Assembly: GCA_005881995.1 (NCBI GenBank)
Contig: VBHV01000060.1
Coordinates: forward strand, 1-11,545
DNA: 11,545 nucleotides
Source of the DNA: Chloroflexota bacterium
GTDB taxonomy: Bacteria; Chloroflexota; Ktedonobacteria; Ktedonobacterales; Ktedonobacteraceae
Direction: 5' to 3'
The notes under the pieces are model-generated. The model was not told the DNA's origin. It was given only the letters and a program-made list of their open reading frames with translations, and searched no databases. Within the stretch, counting starts at the first letter, position 1; each line of letters begins with the position of its first letter. The position numbers and the translations under genes were made by a program. Below, piece by piece: positions 1 to 6,945 of this stretch.

Positions 1-1
1 C

Positions 2-265
2 GCCTATCCAGAGCATTTTGAACAGCTTTTCGGTACGCCGACGGGGCTGGATTTCCGCCTTGCAGTGCAGATGTACGGTGGTCAGTATCAAAAGGTAGAA
101 ACCTGGGAGCAGTTCCGCAAGTTCGTGAGCCGGGGCTTGCATACGGGTGGTTTGCATGTTATCGAGGTTCAGACTGAGCGTGCAAGCAATGTCAAAATGC
201 ATCGCCAACTCTGGGAGGTAGTCGGTAAGGCCCTCGACAAACCAGGCGCAGGTATTGGGAATTGA
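2..265 (+). CDS. menD: MenD, 3' end (SEPHCHC synthase), partial
   Basis: Only the last 87 codons are in the window; the 5' part lies upstream. MenD is a thiamine-diphosphate enzyme that joins isochorismate and 2-oxoglutarate to make SEPHCHC, the first committed step of menaquinone synthesis. The tail shows features typical of the C-terminal MenD domain: PEHFEQLFGTPTGLDF at the start, then a YGGQY segment, and near the end VIEVQTERASNV followed by HRQLW. The frame is open from base 2 to TGA at 263-265. The identification is supported by the menH, menB, menC and menE genes that follow directly. The stop codon overlaps or nearly touches the menH start, so the two are probably translationally coupled. 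Confidence 0.9.
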   Translation, partial: AYPEHFEQLFGTPTGLDFRLAVQMYGGQYQKVETWEQFRKFVSRGLHTGGLHVIEVQTERASNVKMHRQLWEVVGKALDKPGAGIGN

Positions 266-267
266 AC

Positions 268-1137
268 ATGGAGAGAATCTTTGTGCAGGTGAACGGCATA
301 CGGCTTGGAGTTGTATGCCAGGGCGGGACCGGGCTTGTCCCCGCCCTGGATGGTGGCCCGACGCTGGTCATGCTGCACGGCTTTACCGGAAGCGCGGCGG
401 GCTGGGGAAGTCACCTGGACACGCTTGCCGCCTATGGTTGGCGAGTAATTGCGCTCGATTTGCCCGGTCATGGTCGATCTGATGCCCCTGGCGATCCGCA
501 ACGCTATGCGATTGAGCACTGCCAGCAAGATATCCTGGCAGCACTACAAAGCTCTGGAGTGAGCCAGGGCGAAGCTGTGCTCCTGGGCTATTCGATGGGC
601 GGTCGCATAGCCCTTTATACGGCATTTTCAGGGTTCTTTCGCGCGCTCATCCTGGAGAGCGCTTCACCTGGATTGGAAGACCCTGTCGAACGCGAACAGC
701 GGCGCTCCAGCGACGAAGCGCTGGCCGCGAGCATAGAGCGCGATGGTGTGCAAGCGTTCATTGATCGTTGGGAAAAGCTGCCACTGTTTGCCAGCCAGCG
801 CACACTACCGGCTGAAGCGCGGGAGGCATTACGCAGCCAGCGCTTGCATAATAGGGCTGGCGGATTGGCACAGAGCTTGCGTGGAGTTGGTACGGGAGTC
901 CAGCCATCTCTGCATGCTCGACTCCCCACGTTGCACATACCCGTACTGCTGATTGCCGGTGAGCTTGATACGAAATTCACTGCGATTGCCAGGTCTATGG
1001 CCGGGGCCTTGCCACGATCACAATTGCGTATTGTACCCGGCGCCGGTCACGCGGTTCACCTTGAACGACCGGAGAAATTCGCTTCCCTCGTAGGAGATTT
1101 TCTCATCCACACTCACACGAACTGCCGGAGGCAGTGA
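268..1137 (+). CDS. menH: MenH, SHCHC synthase (alpha/beta hydrolase)
   Basis: Likely 2-succinyl-6-hydroxy-2,4-cyclohexadiene-1-carboxylate synthase, which removes pyruvate from the MenD product. It has an alpha/beta-hydrolase fold. Numbered from ATG 268, the oxyanion region is MLHGFTGS (about 35-42), the nucleophile elbow is GYSMGG with Ser109, the acid is Asp234 in AGELD, and the base is His261 in GAGHAVHLERP. The Ser-Asp-His triad is therefore complete. The length of 289 residues is slightly above the usual 250-270. An in-frame TTG at 262 overlaps the menD stop and would add two residues (M-N). I prefer ATG 268 because GGGA at 257-260 is 7 bases upstream. Alone, the fold could be another hydrolase; its place between menD and menB makes MenH the best call. 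Confidence 0.88.
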   Translation: MERIFVQVNGIRLGVVCQGGTGLVPALDGGPTLVMLHGFTGSAAGWGSHLDTLAAYGWRVIALDLPGHGRSDAPGDPQRYAIEHCQQDILAALQSSGVSQGEAVLLGYSMGGRIALYTAFSGFFRALILESASPGLEDPVEREQRRSSDEALAASIERDGVQAFIDRWEKLPLFASQRTLPAEAREALRSQRLHNRAGGLAQSLRGVGTGVQPSLHARLPTLHIPVLLIAGELDTKFTAIARSMAGALPRSQLRIVPGAGHAVHLERPEKFASLVGDFLIHTHTNCRRQ

Positions 1138-1159
1138 GCAGCCATAGAAGGAGAAAAAT

Positions 1160-1978
1160 ATGTTAGTAGCATGGCAGCAAGTTCGCGACTACACGGACAT
1201 TATTTTTGAAAAAGCCGAGGGCATGGGAAAGATTACCATCAATCGACCCGAAGTGCGCAATGCTTTCCGGCCAGAGACGCTGACGGAATTGATAGACGCC
1301 TTCAATGCCTGCCGCGAGGACCCGGAAATTGGCGTGGTCATCCTTACAGGTGCGGGCGACAAGGCATTCTGCTCTGGAGGTGATCAGCGCGTTCGAGGTC
1401 ATGGCGGGTACGTCGGCGAAGATGGTGTGCCCCGCCTGAACGCCCTCGACTTGCAGAAAGTCATCAAATATCTTCCCAAGCCGGTTATAGCAATGGTCGC
1501 AGGCTACGCCATCGGGGGCGGTCATGTGCTGCACCTGCTCTGCGATCTGACCATTGCCGCCGATAATGCCAGGTTTGGACAGACTGGTCCCAGGGTCGGC
1601 AGTTTTGATGCCGGCTGGGGAGCTACCTACATGGCGCGCGTCGTTGGTCACAAAAAGGCTCGTGAGATCTGGTATCTCTGTCGACAGTATAGCGCTCAGG
1701 AGGCTCTGGATATGGGATTGGTCAATACCGTCGTGCCCTTGGAACGCCTGGAAGAAGAGACTGTACAATGGGCAAAGGAGATACTCCAGAAAAGCCCGCT
1801 TGCGCTGCGCTTCCTGAAATCGGCTTTCAACGCGGATACCGATGGCCTTGCAGGTATCCAGGAACTCGCCGGGAATGCAACCATGCTCTACTATATGACC
1901 GAAGAGGGTCAGGAGGGGAGAAATGCTTTCCTGGAGAAGCGCGAGCCGGATTTTTCCAGGTTCCCACGCTTGCCTTAG
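1160..1978 (+). CDS. menB: MenB, 1,4-dihydroxy-2-naphthoyl-CoA synthase
   Basis: A crotonase-superfamily enzyme that closes the second ring of the naphthoquinone, converting o-succinylbenzoyl-CoA to DHNA-CoA in the cytoplasm. The 272-residue protein is collinear with known MenB to the C-terminus. Seen motifs are SGGDQRVRG (72-80, CoA/oxyanion side), AGYAIGGGH (114-122), [16 protein letters not shown] (139-154), IWYLCRQY (170-177) and the family tail [20 protein letters not shown]. Gln141, Gly143 and Trp171 align with the bicarbonate-binding residues of type I MenB (E. coli Gln154, Gly156, Trp184), and Asp150 with E. coli Asp163. This should be a bicarbonate-dependent enzyme. AAGGAG at 1148-1153 sits 6 bases before the ATG. 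It lies 22 bases after menH. Confidence 0.97.
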   Translation: MLVAWQQVRDYTDIIFEKAEGMGKITINRPEVRNAFRPETLTELIDAFNACREDPEIGVVILTGAGDKAFCSGGDQRVRGHGGYVGEDGVPRLNALDLQKVIKYLPKPVIAMVAGYAIGGGHVLHLLCDLTIAADNARFGQTGPRVGSFDAGWGATYMARVVGHKKAREIWYLCRQYSAQEALDMGLVNTVVPLERLEEETVQWAKEILQKSPLALRFLKSAFNADTDGLAGIQELAGNATMLYYMTEEGQEGRNAFLEKREPDFSRFPRLP

Positions 1979-1991
1979 GCGCTCGTGCAGT

Positions 1992-3050
1992 ATGAAAATC
2001 GTTGACATTCAGTGGCAGACCGCGCGTGAGGGGATAATTGTACAGATAACTACAGAGTGTGGCATCTCTGGCATTGGAGAGATAGCGCCGCTTCCAGCGT
2101 TCGGCGGAGCAAGCCTTGCAGACACCTGCTCACTTCTTCCGGCGCTGGCTGCGCGTCTTCAAGATAAGATGCTTGATGAAGCGCTGGACCTGGTACTCGC
2201 CGGGGGCAAAACGGAGGCAGCCTTCGCTTTCTCCGCCCCTGCTTTCTGCGGGCTGGAGATCGCACTGCTCGATGCGATTGGCAAAGTTGAGGGGTGTGGA
2301 GTCTGTACGTTACTCTCTCCACCTGGTAATGCGCCGCGAGCAAGCGTGCCGGTCAACGCTGTTATCGGTGCAAGAGCAACGGAGGCCGCGATCGTGGCTG
2401 CGCGGGAGGCGAGGAAGAATGGCTATCATTGTGTGAAGCTGAAAGCATTGCCCATTCAGGAAGAGGTCGAGCGTGTAGCGGCGGTGCGTGATGCAATCGG
2501 ACCGGCCATCCATCTCCGCCTGGATGCCAACGAGGCGTGGAACCTTGAAGAGGCAATCGCTTTCCTCTCTCAGTGTGTCCCATATAATATACAGTACGTT
2601 GAGCAGCCCTTGAAAACGCACGACCTTGCAGGCATGCGTGCCCTTCGCCAGGCAGTACCCATCCCAATCGCAGTTGACGAAGCACTGCACAGCCTGGAGA
2701 GCGCTCGACTGATCCTTGATAGCGAGGCGGCTGATGTGCTTGTTATCAAGCCCCAGTTTGTCGGGGGACTACGTGTAGGGCAGCAGATTATCCAGGCAGC
2801 AGCAGAGCGGGGTGTACGCAGTGTCATTACAAGCACTATCGAGGCTGGTATTGGCCTGACAGCTGCGCTGCACCTCGCCGCTGCATCACCTGCCGTCACG
2901 CTTGAGTGTGGCCTCGCGACGCTTCACCTGTTGGTTGATGACCTGCTGGTGAACAACCTTCCTGTCCACGATGGCCTTCTCGCTGTGCCAACCGGCCCTG
3001 GCTTAGGAATTGAGCTGGACTGGGAAGCGCTGCGTAGATATAAGCTTTAG
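1992..3050 (+). CDS. menC: MenC, o-succinylbenzoate synthase
   Basis: An enolase-superfamily dehydratase that converts SHCHC to o-succinylbenzoate. The 352-residue protein has an N-terminal capping domain and a C-terminal barrel. The barrel carries the full catalytic set: KLK with Lys149/Lys151, metal ligands Asp178 (LDANEAW), Glu204 (YVEQPL) and Asp229 (AVDEAL), and Lys253 in VIKP. The frame is open back to an ATG at 1923 inside menB, but the protein starts naturally at MKIVDIQW (ATG 1992), 13 bases after the menB stop. The extra upstream residues look like out-of-frame menB. The ribosome site is weak (only AGG at 1977-1979), which suggests coupling to menB translation. Some members of this family are also N-acylamino-acid racemases; the men context favours MenC. 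Confidence 0.93.
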   Translation: MKIVDIQWQTAREGIIVQITTECGISGIGEIAPLPAFGGASLADTCSLLPALAARLQDKMLDEALDLVLAGGKTEAAFAFSAPAFCGLEIALLDAIGKVEGCGVCTLLSPPGNAPRASVPVNAVIGARATEAAIVAAREARKNGYHCVKLKALPIQEEVERVAAVRDAIGPAIHLRLDANEAWNLEEAIAFLSQCVPYNIQYVEQPLKTHDLAGMRALRQAVPIPIAVDEALHSLESARLILDSEAADVLVIKPQFVGGLRVGQQIIQAAAERGVRSVITSTIEAGIGLTAALHLAAASPAVTLECGLATLHLLVDDLLVNNLPVHDGLLAVPTGPGLGIELDWEALRRYKL

Positions 3051-3062
3051 AGGTAGCTATTG
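3049..3062 (+). promoter_or_regulatory. Ribosome binding site fixing a TTG start for menE
   Basis: AGAGGT at 3049-3054 overlaps the menC TAG stop and lies 5 bases before TTG 3060-3062. There is no ATG or GTG at suitable spacing, and the reading frame begins here with a family-typical N-terminus (LPDWLARCAENRPEHLAV). Confidence 0.65.
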
Positions 3063-4592
3063 AACACGTCTAACATCTTTCTACCCGATTGGCTGGCCCG
3101 CTGCGCTGAGAACCGACCAGAACATCTGGCAGTACAATGCGACCAGCTGCAATGGAGCTTTGCAGAGCTTGATCGCCAGGCGGCACGGCTGGAACGGCAA
3201 CTTGCGACTATAGGCATCGAGCAAGGAAATCGTGTGGCCCTGCTTGCCGCCAATGGATTGCCTTATGTAGCATTTGTACACGCGCTGACACGACTTGGAG
3301 CTATCCTGGTGCCCCTTAACCTGCGTTTGACGCTTGAAGAGCTATGCTGGCAGGTGCGTGATGTGCATGCTTCGCTGCTTGTCTGCGATGAAAACTATGC
3401 AAGCCTGGCAACTGAGATCGGGCTGGCTGTGGCGCAACTGCCTCTTGCCACACTGGCAAATGAGTCGAAGAGGGGCGAAACAGTTTTAAGTGAGCTTGCT
3501 GAAAACGATGTTCCCTTGCGCACCTTCATAGATCTCAGCGCGCCACAGGCAATTCCGTACACGTCCGGTACAACTGGCCGGCCAAAGGGAGCACTCATCA
3601 CCTATGGCATGCAGTGGTGGAATGCCGTTGGCTCAGCGCTCAATCTCGGACACAGCCTCGATGATCGCTGGCTTGCCTGCCTGCCGCTCTACCATATAGG
3701 CGGCCTCTCCATCCTGATGCGGAGCGTCATCTACGGTATCAGCGTGGTGGTTCACGAAAAATTTGACCCGGCGACGATTAATCGCAGCATAATGGAGGAT
3801 AGCATAACCATTATCTCGCTGGTCGCTGTAATGTTGCAACGCATGCTCGCCGATCTTGACGCCAGCTGGGGCGGAGCGCGCTATCCTGCAACGCTGCGCT
3901 GTGTACTGCTTGGTGGAGGTCCTGCTCCATATGCGCTGCTTGAAGCATGCGCGCTTCGTGACATTCCGGTTGCACAGACGTATGGTTTGACCGAGGCTTG
4001 TTCTCAAGCGGTGACGCTTTCACCTGCGGATGCGCTGCGTAAACTTGGTTCTGCGGGTTGGCCTCTCCCTTCTGTCCAGCTGCGCATTATGGACGATAAG
4101 GGGCAGGCACCTCCAGGAGAGCCGGGTGAGATATTCCTGAAAGGGCCGACGATTACGCCTGGCTATGTTGACAGACCAGAGGCGACGGTTCAGGCATTTC
4201 AAGATGGCTGGTTCGCTACAGGTGATATTGGCTATCTTGATAAAGATGGCTATCTATTCGTACTTGACCGTCGCGCAGATATGATTATCTCAGGCGGAGA
4301 GAATGTGTATCCTGCCGAGATCGAGTCCGTCTTGCAATCGCATCCCGGGGTAAAGGAGGTCGGTGTGTGTGGGCAGGCAGATTCGCAGTGGGGGCAGGTG
4401 CCGGTTGCCTTTGTCGTTCCCAAGGCAGGGAGTACGCTTAGCGTCGAGGAGTTGTTGGGCTATACAGCACAAAAACTGGCCCGTTACAAACAGCCACGGG
4501 CTATCCACTTCACCAAACGGCTACCGCGTACTTCTTCAGGGAAACTGTTACGACGGGAACTACCTCGATTGCTACAAACACCCGAGGGGTAG
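3060..4592 (+). CDS. menE: MenE, o-succinylbenzoate-CoA ligase
   Basis: An adenylate-forming (ANL) enzyme that activates o-succinylbenzoate to its CoA thioester with ATP, feeding MenB. The 510 residues show, in order, the phosphate loop YTSGTTGRPKG (167-177), the A5 motif TYGLTE (307-312), the A7 motif GWFATGD (383-389), the hinge region DRRADMIISGGENVYPAEIE (403-422) and the C-terminal catalytic lysine Lys495 in LPRTSSGK. All motifs needed for both half-reactions are present. The start is TTG with a good ribosome site overlapping the menC stop, so it is the last gene of the tight menDHBCE run. From sequence alone it could be a general acyl-CoA ligase; position decides for MenE. Confidence 0.93.
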   Translation: MNTSNIFLPDWLARCAENRPEHLAVQCDQLQWSFAELDRQAARLERQLATIGIEQGNRVALLAANGLPYVAFVHALTRLGAILVPLNLRLTLEELCWQVRDVHASLLVCDENYASLATEIGLAVAQLPLATLANESKRGETVLSELAENDVPLRTFIDLSAPQAIPYTSGTTGRPKGALITYGMQWWNAVGSALNLGHSLDDRWLACLPLYHIGGLSILMRSVIYGISVVVHEKFDPATINRSIMEDSITIISLVAVMLQRMLADLDASWGGARYPATLRCVLLGGGPAPYALLEACALRDIPVAQTYGLTEACSQAVTLSPADALRKLGSAGWPLPSVQLRIMDDKGQAPPGEPGEIFLKGPTITPGYVDRPEATVQAFQDGWFATGDIGYLDKDGYLFVLDRRADMIISGGENVYPAEIESVLQSHPGVKEVGVCGQADSQWGQVPVAFVVPKAGSTLSVEELLGYTAQKLARYKQPRAIHFTKRLPRTSSGKLLRRELPRLLQTPEG

Positions 4593-4637
4593 CAGGGTTT
4601 GTGAATTATTGCCAGAAATGCAATTGGACTGCCCTGA

Positions 4638-4721
4638 CGACCGCGAGGGTCGCCCGTACAATACTAATCTGCTCGTATTACACATTAACGTGTATTGTAC
4701 GGGCGACCCTCGCGGTCGCCC
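4638..4721. repeat. REP/MITE-like inverted repeat, element 1
   Basis: Two perfect 27-base arms (4638-4664 and 4692-4718) are separated by a 27-base spacer. Each arm also holds its own smaller hairpin. In the right arm GGGCGACC (4701-4708), loop CTCGC, GGTCGCCC (4714-4721) form a perfect 8-bp stem; the left copy keeps only 5 bp of it. The unit reads GTAC-GGGCG-core-CGCCC, and the two GTAC ends face each other across the centre. No T-run follows, so it is not a standard terminator, although it could block transcription or protect mRNA ends. The nested hairpin pair suggests a REP- or MITE-type mobile repeat. No target-site duplication was recognised. Confidence 0.8.
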
Positions 4722-4755
4722 TGGTAGCACCCGGAATGAAGGTCTACCTCTCACG

Positions 4756-4783
4756 AGTAGATGTAACCCGGTGCGAATCTACT
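4756..4783 (+). other. Hairpin upstream of menA
   Basis: AGTAGAT (4756-4762) and ATCTACT (4777-4783) can form a 7-bp stem with a 14-base loop containing ACCCGGTGCGA. It overlaps the palindrome at 4780-4793, so the two structures exclude each other. It lies upstream of the predicted menA promoter, so it would act only in RNA reading through from menE or in RNA from an earlier promoter. Confidence 0.4.
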
Positions 4784-4793
4784 GGTACCAGTA
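4780..4793. repeat. Perfect 14-base palindrome
   Basis: TACTGGTACCAGTA is fully self-complementary and lies about 54 bases before the predicted menA -35 box. A two-fold symmetric site of this size could bind a dimeric regulator. No regulator was identified for it. Confidence 0.5.
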
Positions 4794-4846
4794 CATTAAG
4801 CGGTGAAGGCCTGGTGAACTGACGTGATTTTCATGACTTTTCACCC

Positions 4847-4875
4847 TTGACTATCGTTTGATGTGGTTCTACCAT
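4847..4875 (+). promoter_or_regulatory. Likely sigma-70-type promoter for menA-menG
   Basis: TTGACT (4847-4852; 5 of 6 bases of the -35 consensus) is followed by a 17-base spacer and TACCAT (4870-4875; 4 of 6 of the -10 consensus). A start near 4882 would give a leader of about 34 bases before the TTG of menA, including the ribosome site GGGAGAG at 4901-4907. Confidence 0.5.
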
Positions 4876-4915
4876 TAAATATGGTAAGAAGAATAGAGCC
4901 GGGAGAGCACCCAAT

Positions 4916-5860
4916 TTGAATGAAACTCAGGCACAAACACATCAGAAAAAAGTGTCCGTCTCATGGAAAAGTTGGGTGAAGACAGCACGCCCCTTTTCAC
5001 TGACCGCCGCCGTCACTCCCATTCTTGTTGGGACAGCAGTAGCAGCTTACGAGGGCACATTTCATGTCGTGAACTTTCTGGTAACGCTGTGCGCATCATT
5101 GTTTCTACAAATAGGCACCAATTACTTCAACGAGTACTTTGATTATCGCTATGGACTTGATAGCCCTGAATCATTGGGTGCTAGCACTGTTATCTTTCGT
5201 CACGAAATGACAGCCGCTCAAGTGCTTGCTGGCGGTGTAGGCTGCTTTGCCATTGCCAGCGCTCTTGGCGTTCTACTGATCTATCTCGTCAGCCCTGCTC
5301 TCATTCTGTTTGGGTTGGCTGGAATGGCTATTGCCTACTTCTACAGCGCCAGGCCGTTCCAGTTTGCCACTCGTGGGTTGGGTGACATACTGGTCTACCT
5401 TGCAATGGGATTCCTGATGACATGGGGAGCATACTACGTACAGATTCCTCGCTGGTCCTGGCTCGCTTTTGCTGCCAGCGTCCCCGTCGGTTTTTTAGTC
5501 ACGGCCATCCTCAATATGAACAATACGCGCGACTACCAGGACGACCTGGCGGTTCATAAGCGAACGCTGCCTGTGCGTTTCGGTCAGGCATTTGGTCAGC
5601 GCTTCCATGCTTTTCTGCTCATAGGAAGTTATGTAGCAGTGACGCTCTTTGTCCTGGTCAGGTTGCTGCCGCTTTACAGCCTGGTGGTCTGGATCACCTT
5701 TCCCCTGGCGTTTAGCAATGTACGATCGGTTCTGATGGCCACTGACCGTAAAGCCTTTGCCATTGCTATCAAGCGCACTGCAACCCTGCATCTGCAGTTT
5801 GGAGCGATGCTGGCGTTAGGAATTGGGGTGGCAGCGCTAGCGAAATCGTTTGGTGTGTAA
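4916..5860 (+). CDS. menA: MenA, 1,4-dihydroxy-2-naphthoate polyprenyltransferase
   Basis: An integral membrane UbiA-superfamily enzyme that replaces the carboxyl of DHNA with an isoprenoid chain, giving demethylmenaquinone. The 314 residues contain about eight or nine hydrophobic segments. The first metal/diphosphate motif is NEYFDYRYGLD (Asn72, Asp76, Asp82) and the second is DYQDDLAVHKRTLPVRFG (Asp206, Asp209/210, Lys215). The N-terminal WKSWVKTARPFSLTAAVTPILVGT is typical of MenA. The start is TTG at 4916: GGGAGAG (4901-4907) lies 8 bases upstream, and the ATG at 4920 is in another frame. It begins a second unit with menG 45 bases downstream and has its own probable promoter. Confidence 0.93.
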   Translation: MNETQAQTHQKKVSVSWKSWVKTARPFSLTAAVTPILVGTAVAAYEGTFHVVNFLVTLCASLFLQIGTNYFNEYFDYRYGLDSPESLGASTVIFRHEMTAAQVLAGGVGCFAIASALGVLLIYLVSPALILFGLAGMAIAYFYSARPFQFATRGLGDILVYLAMGFLMTWGAYYVQIPRWSWLAFAASVPVGFLVTAILNMNNTRDYQDDLAVHKRTLPVRFGQAFGQRFHAFLLIGSYVAVTLFVLVRLLPLYSLVVWITFPLAFSNVRSVLMATDRKAFAIAIKRTATLHLQFGAMLALGIGVAALAKSFGV

Positions 5861-5905
5861 ATTGGTGGCAGGATGAAAGTGAGCCACCACAGAGGATAGG
5901 ACATT

Positions 5906-6661
5906 GTGATGAATGCACAGCACCCTTTAGAAGAAAAATTTCGTGAGACAGGCGGCAAACGCGCCTACGTACAGCGCCTGTTCGGACGAATTGCTCGTAT
6001 CTACGACCTCCTGAATCGCTTGATGAGTTTTGGGCTGGATCGACGTTGGCGTGCATTTGCAGCACGCCGCCTGGCGCTCTCAACCGGCGAAGTAGGGCTA
6101 GACCTGGGCACAGGAACAGCGGATCTCTCCATCGCGGTGATTCGCCGTTCCAAACCAGGAACACGTATGATCGGTATGGACATTACGCCGGAAATGCTTG
6201 AGGTAGGGCGCATCAAGGTTGCTCGTTTAGGACTACAAGATCGCATTGAGCTGCGCCCAGGAGATGCCGAGCATATCGATTTGCCGGAGAACAGCGTTGA
6301 TGGCTGCTGCTCCGCTTTCACGGCGCGTAACTTAACCGACATACGGCAGGGGTTCAGTGAAATGTTGCGCGTGGTGCGACCCGGAGGGCGGGTTGTCTGC
6401 CTGGAAATCAGTCACCCACCTGGCAAAATTTTCGGCTCTCTCTTCCATTTCTACTTCTACAGGGTCGCTCCGTTATTTGGTGCGATTATCGGCAAGGCCT
6501 TTGAAGAATACAACTACCTGCCAAATTCTCTCACAACCTTCCCCGACGCGCCTGCCTTGAAAGCTATCATGGAAGAGGTGGGCTGGAGTGATGTACGCTT
6601 CTATCGTCTCAGCGGCGGAATGGTCGCGGTGCATGTTGGGACGAAGCCAGAAGAGCATTAA
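5906..6661 (+). CDS. menG: MenG (UbiE-type), demethylmenaquinone methyltransferase
   Basis: A SAM-dependent C-methyltransferase that carries out the last step of menaquinone synthesis. The 251 residues show YDLLNRLMSFGLDRRWR (33-49), SAM motif I LDLGTGTADLS (65-75), the acidic MDIT (91-94), GDAEHIDLP (119-127), TARNLTD (139-145), RPGG (158-161) and the family segment EEYNYLPNS (200-208). Sequence does not separate MenG from a dual-use UbiE. With the whole men pathway beside it and no ubi genes in view, a menaquinone role is most likely. The start is GTG 5906 (AGAGGA at 5891-5896, 9 bases upstream) or ATG 5909; they differ by one residue. It is probably cotranscribed with menA. Confidence 0.93.
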   Translation: MMNAQHPLEEKFRETGGKRAYVQRLFGRIARIYDLLNRLMSFGLDRRWRAFAARRLALSTGEVGLDLGTGTADLSIAVIRRSKPGTRMIGMDITPEMLEVGRIKVARLGLQDRIELRPGDAEHIDLPENSVDGCCSAFTARNLTDIRQGFSEMLRVVRPGGRVVCLEISHPPGKIFGSLFHFYFYRVAPLFGAIIGKAFEEYNYLPNSLTTFPDAPALKAIMEEVGWSDVRFYRLSGGMVAVHVGTKPEEH

Positions 6662-6669
6662 TCTCAGAG

Positions 6670-6690
6670 GAATGGCTTCACAAGCCATTC
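6670..6690 (+). terminator. Possible weak terminator or 3' end hairpin after menG
   Basis: GAATGGCTT (6670-6678), loop CAC and AAGCCATTC (6682-6690) make a perfect 9-bp stem starting 9 bases after the menG stop. No uninterrupted T-run follows, so it may stabilise the mRNA end rather than terminate. Confidence 0.35.
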
Positions 6691-6734
6691 ATGGAAATAC
6701 TTCCTCATAATACCCAAAAGTGAACGCTTACGCG

Positions 6735-6810
6735 AAATGTAGGGGCGCAATTCATTGCGCCCAGCGCATCTCCCTGGGAAGAGGGCGCAATGAATTGCGC
6801 CCCTACATTT
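6735..6810. repeat. REP/MITE-like inverted repeat, element 2
   Basis: Two perfect 28-base arms (6735-6762 and 6783-6810) flank a 20-base spacer. Each arm contains a near-perfect palindrome: in the left arm GGGCGCAAT (6743-6751), TC, ATTGCGCCC (6754-6762), a 9-bp stem. Each unit has the order GTAG-GGGCG-core-CGCCC, like element 1 at 4638-4721 (GTAGGGGCG against GTACGGGCG), but here the GTA ends point outward. It carries no coding capacity. Such nested palindromes between genes suggest a REP or MITE family moved by a transposase encoded elsewhere. Confidence 0.8.
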
Positions 6811-6945
6811 CTCCATGCAAATCAAGATTGACCAGTCCACTAGGTAATTCTGTCCATATGGTTCCCAGAGCAAGAAGACGGGGAATTAGATGATTCTGAC
6901 GATGTGCCCTGCTTCTTTCTGAGCTATATCTGGTGTGGTGGCAAG

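Larger units (their letters stand above)
4593..4915 (+). other. Structured spacer between menE and menA
   Basis: This 323-base stretch has no convincing gene. The short open frames that cross it run through the inverted repeat and lack ribosome sites. It contains, in order, a long inverted repeat (4638-4721), a hairpin (4756-4783) that overlaps a perfect 14-base palindrome (4780-4793), a likely promoter (4847-4875) and the menA ribosome site GGGAGAG (4901-4907). It probably ends the menDHBCE transcript and starts the menA-menG one. Confidence 0.7.
6662..6945 (+). other. Spacer between menG and the copper lipoprotein gene
   Basis: About 284 bases without a convincing gene. It holds a short hairpin just after menG (6670-6690) and a long inverted repeat (6735-6810). 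I found no clear promoter for the downstream gene: TTGACC at 6828-6833 lacks a good -10 at normal spacing. Confidence 0.6.

Noticed and set aside
1923..1991. N-terminal extension of MenC from an ATG inside menB
   Set aside because: The 23 extra residues are out-of-frame menB sequence, and the enolase-type N-terminal domain starts at ATG 1992.
1163..2008. Long minus-strand open frame of 281 codons opposite menB
   Set aside because: menB on the plus strand is matched along its whole length by family motifs; the antisense frame has no ribosome site or domain pattern.
4764..4781. tRNA T-arm-like string (GTGCGAATC)
   Set aside because: The flanking bases do not form the 5-bp T-stem, and no acceptor, D or anticodon stems are present.
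4601..4822. Open frame of 73 codons in the menE-menA spacer
   Set aside because: It runs straight through both arms of the inverted repeat, lacks a ribosome site and has no recognisable protein features.
6828..6860. Promoter starting with TTGACC before the lipoprotein gene
   Set aside because: No -10 box of reasonable quality lies 16-18 bases downstream.
6904..6945. Fourteen-residue extension of the lipoprotein from ATG 6904
   Set aside because: It would put a second hydrophobic segment before a normal n-region/h-region/lipobox and has no ribosome site.
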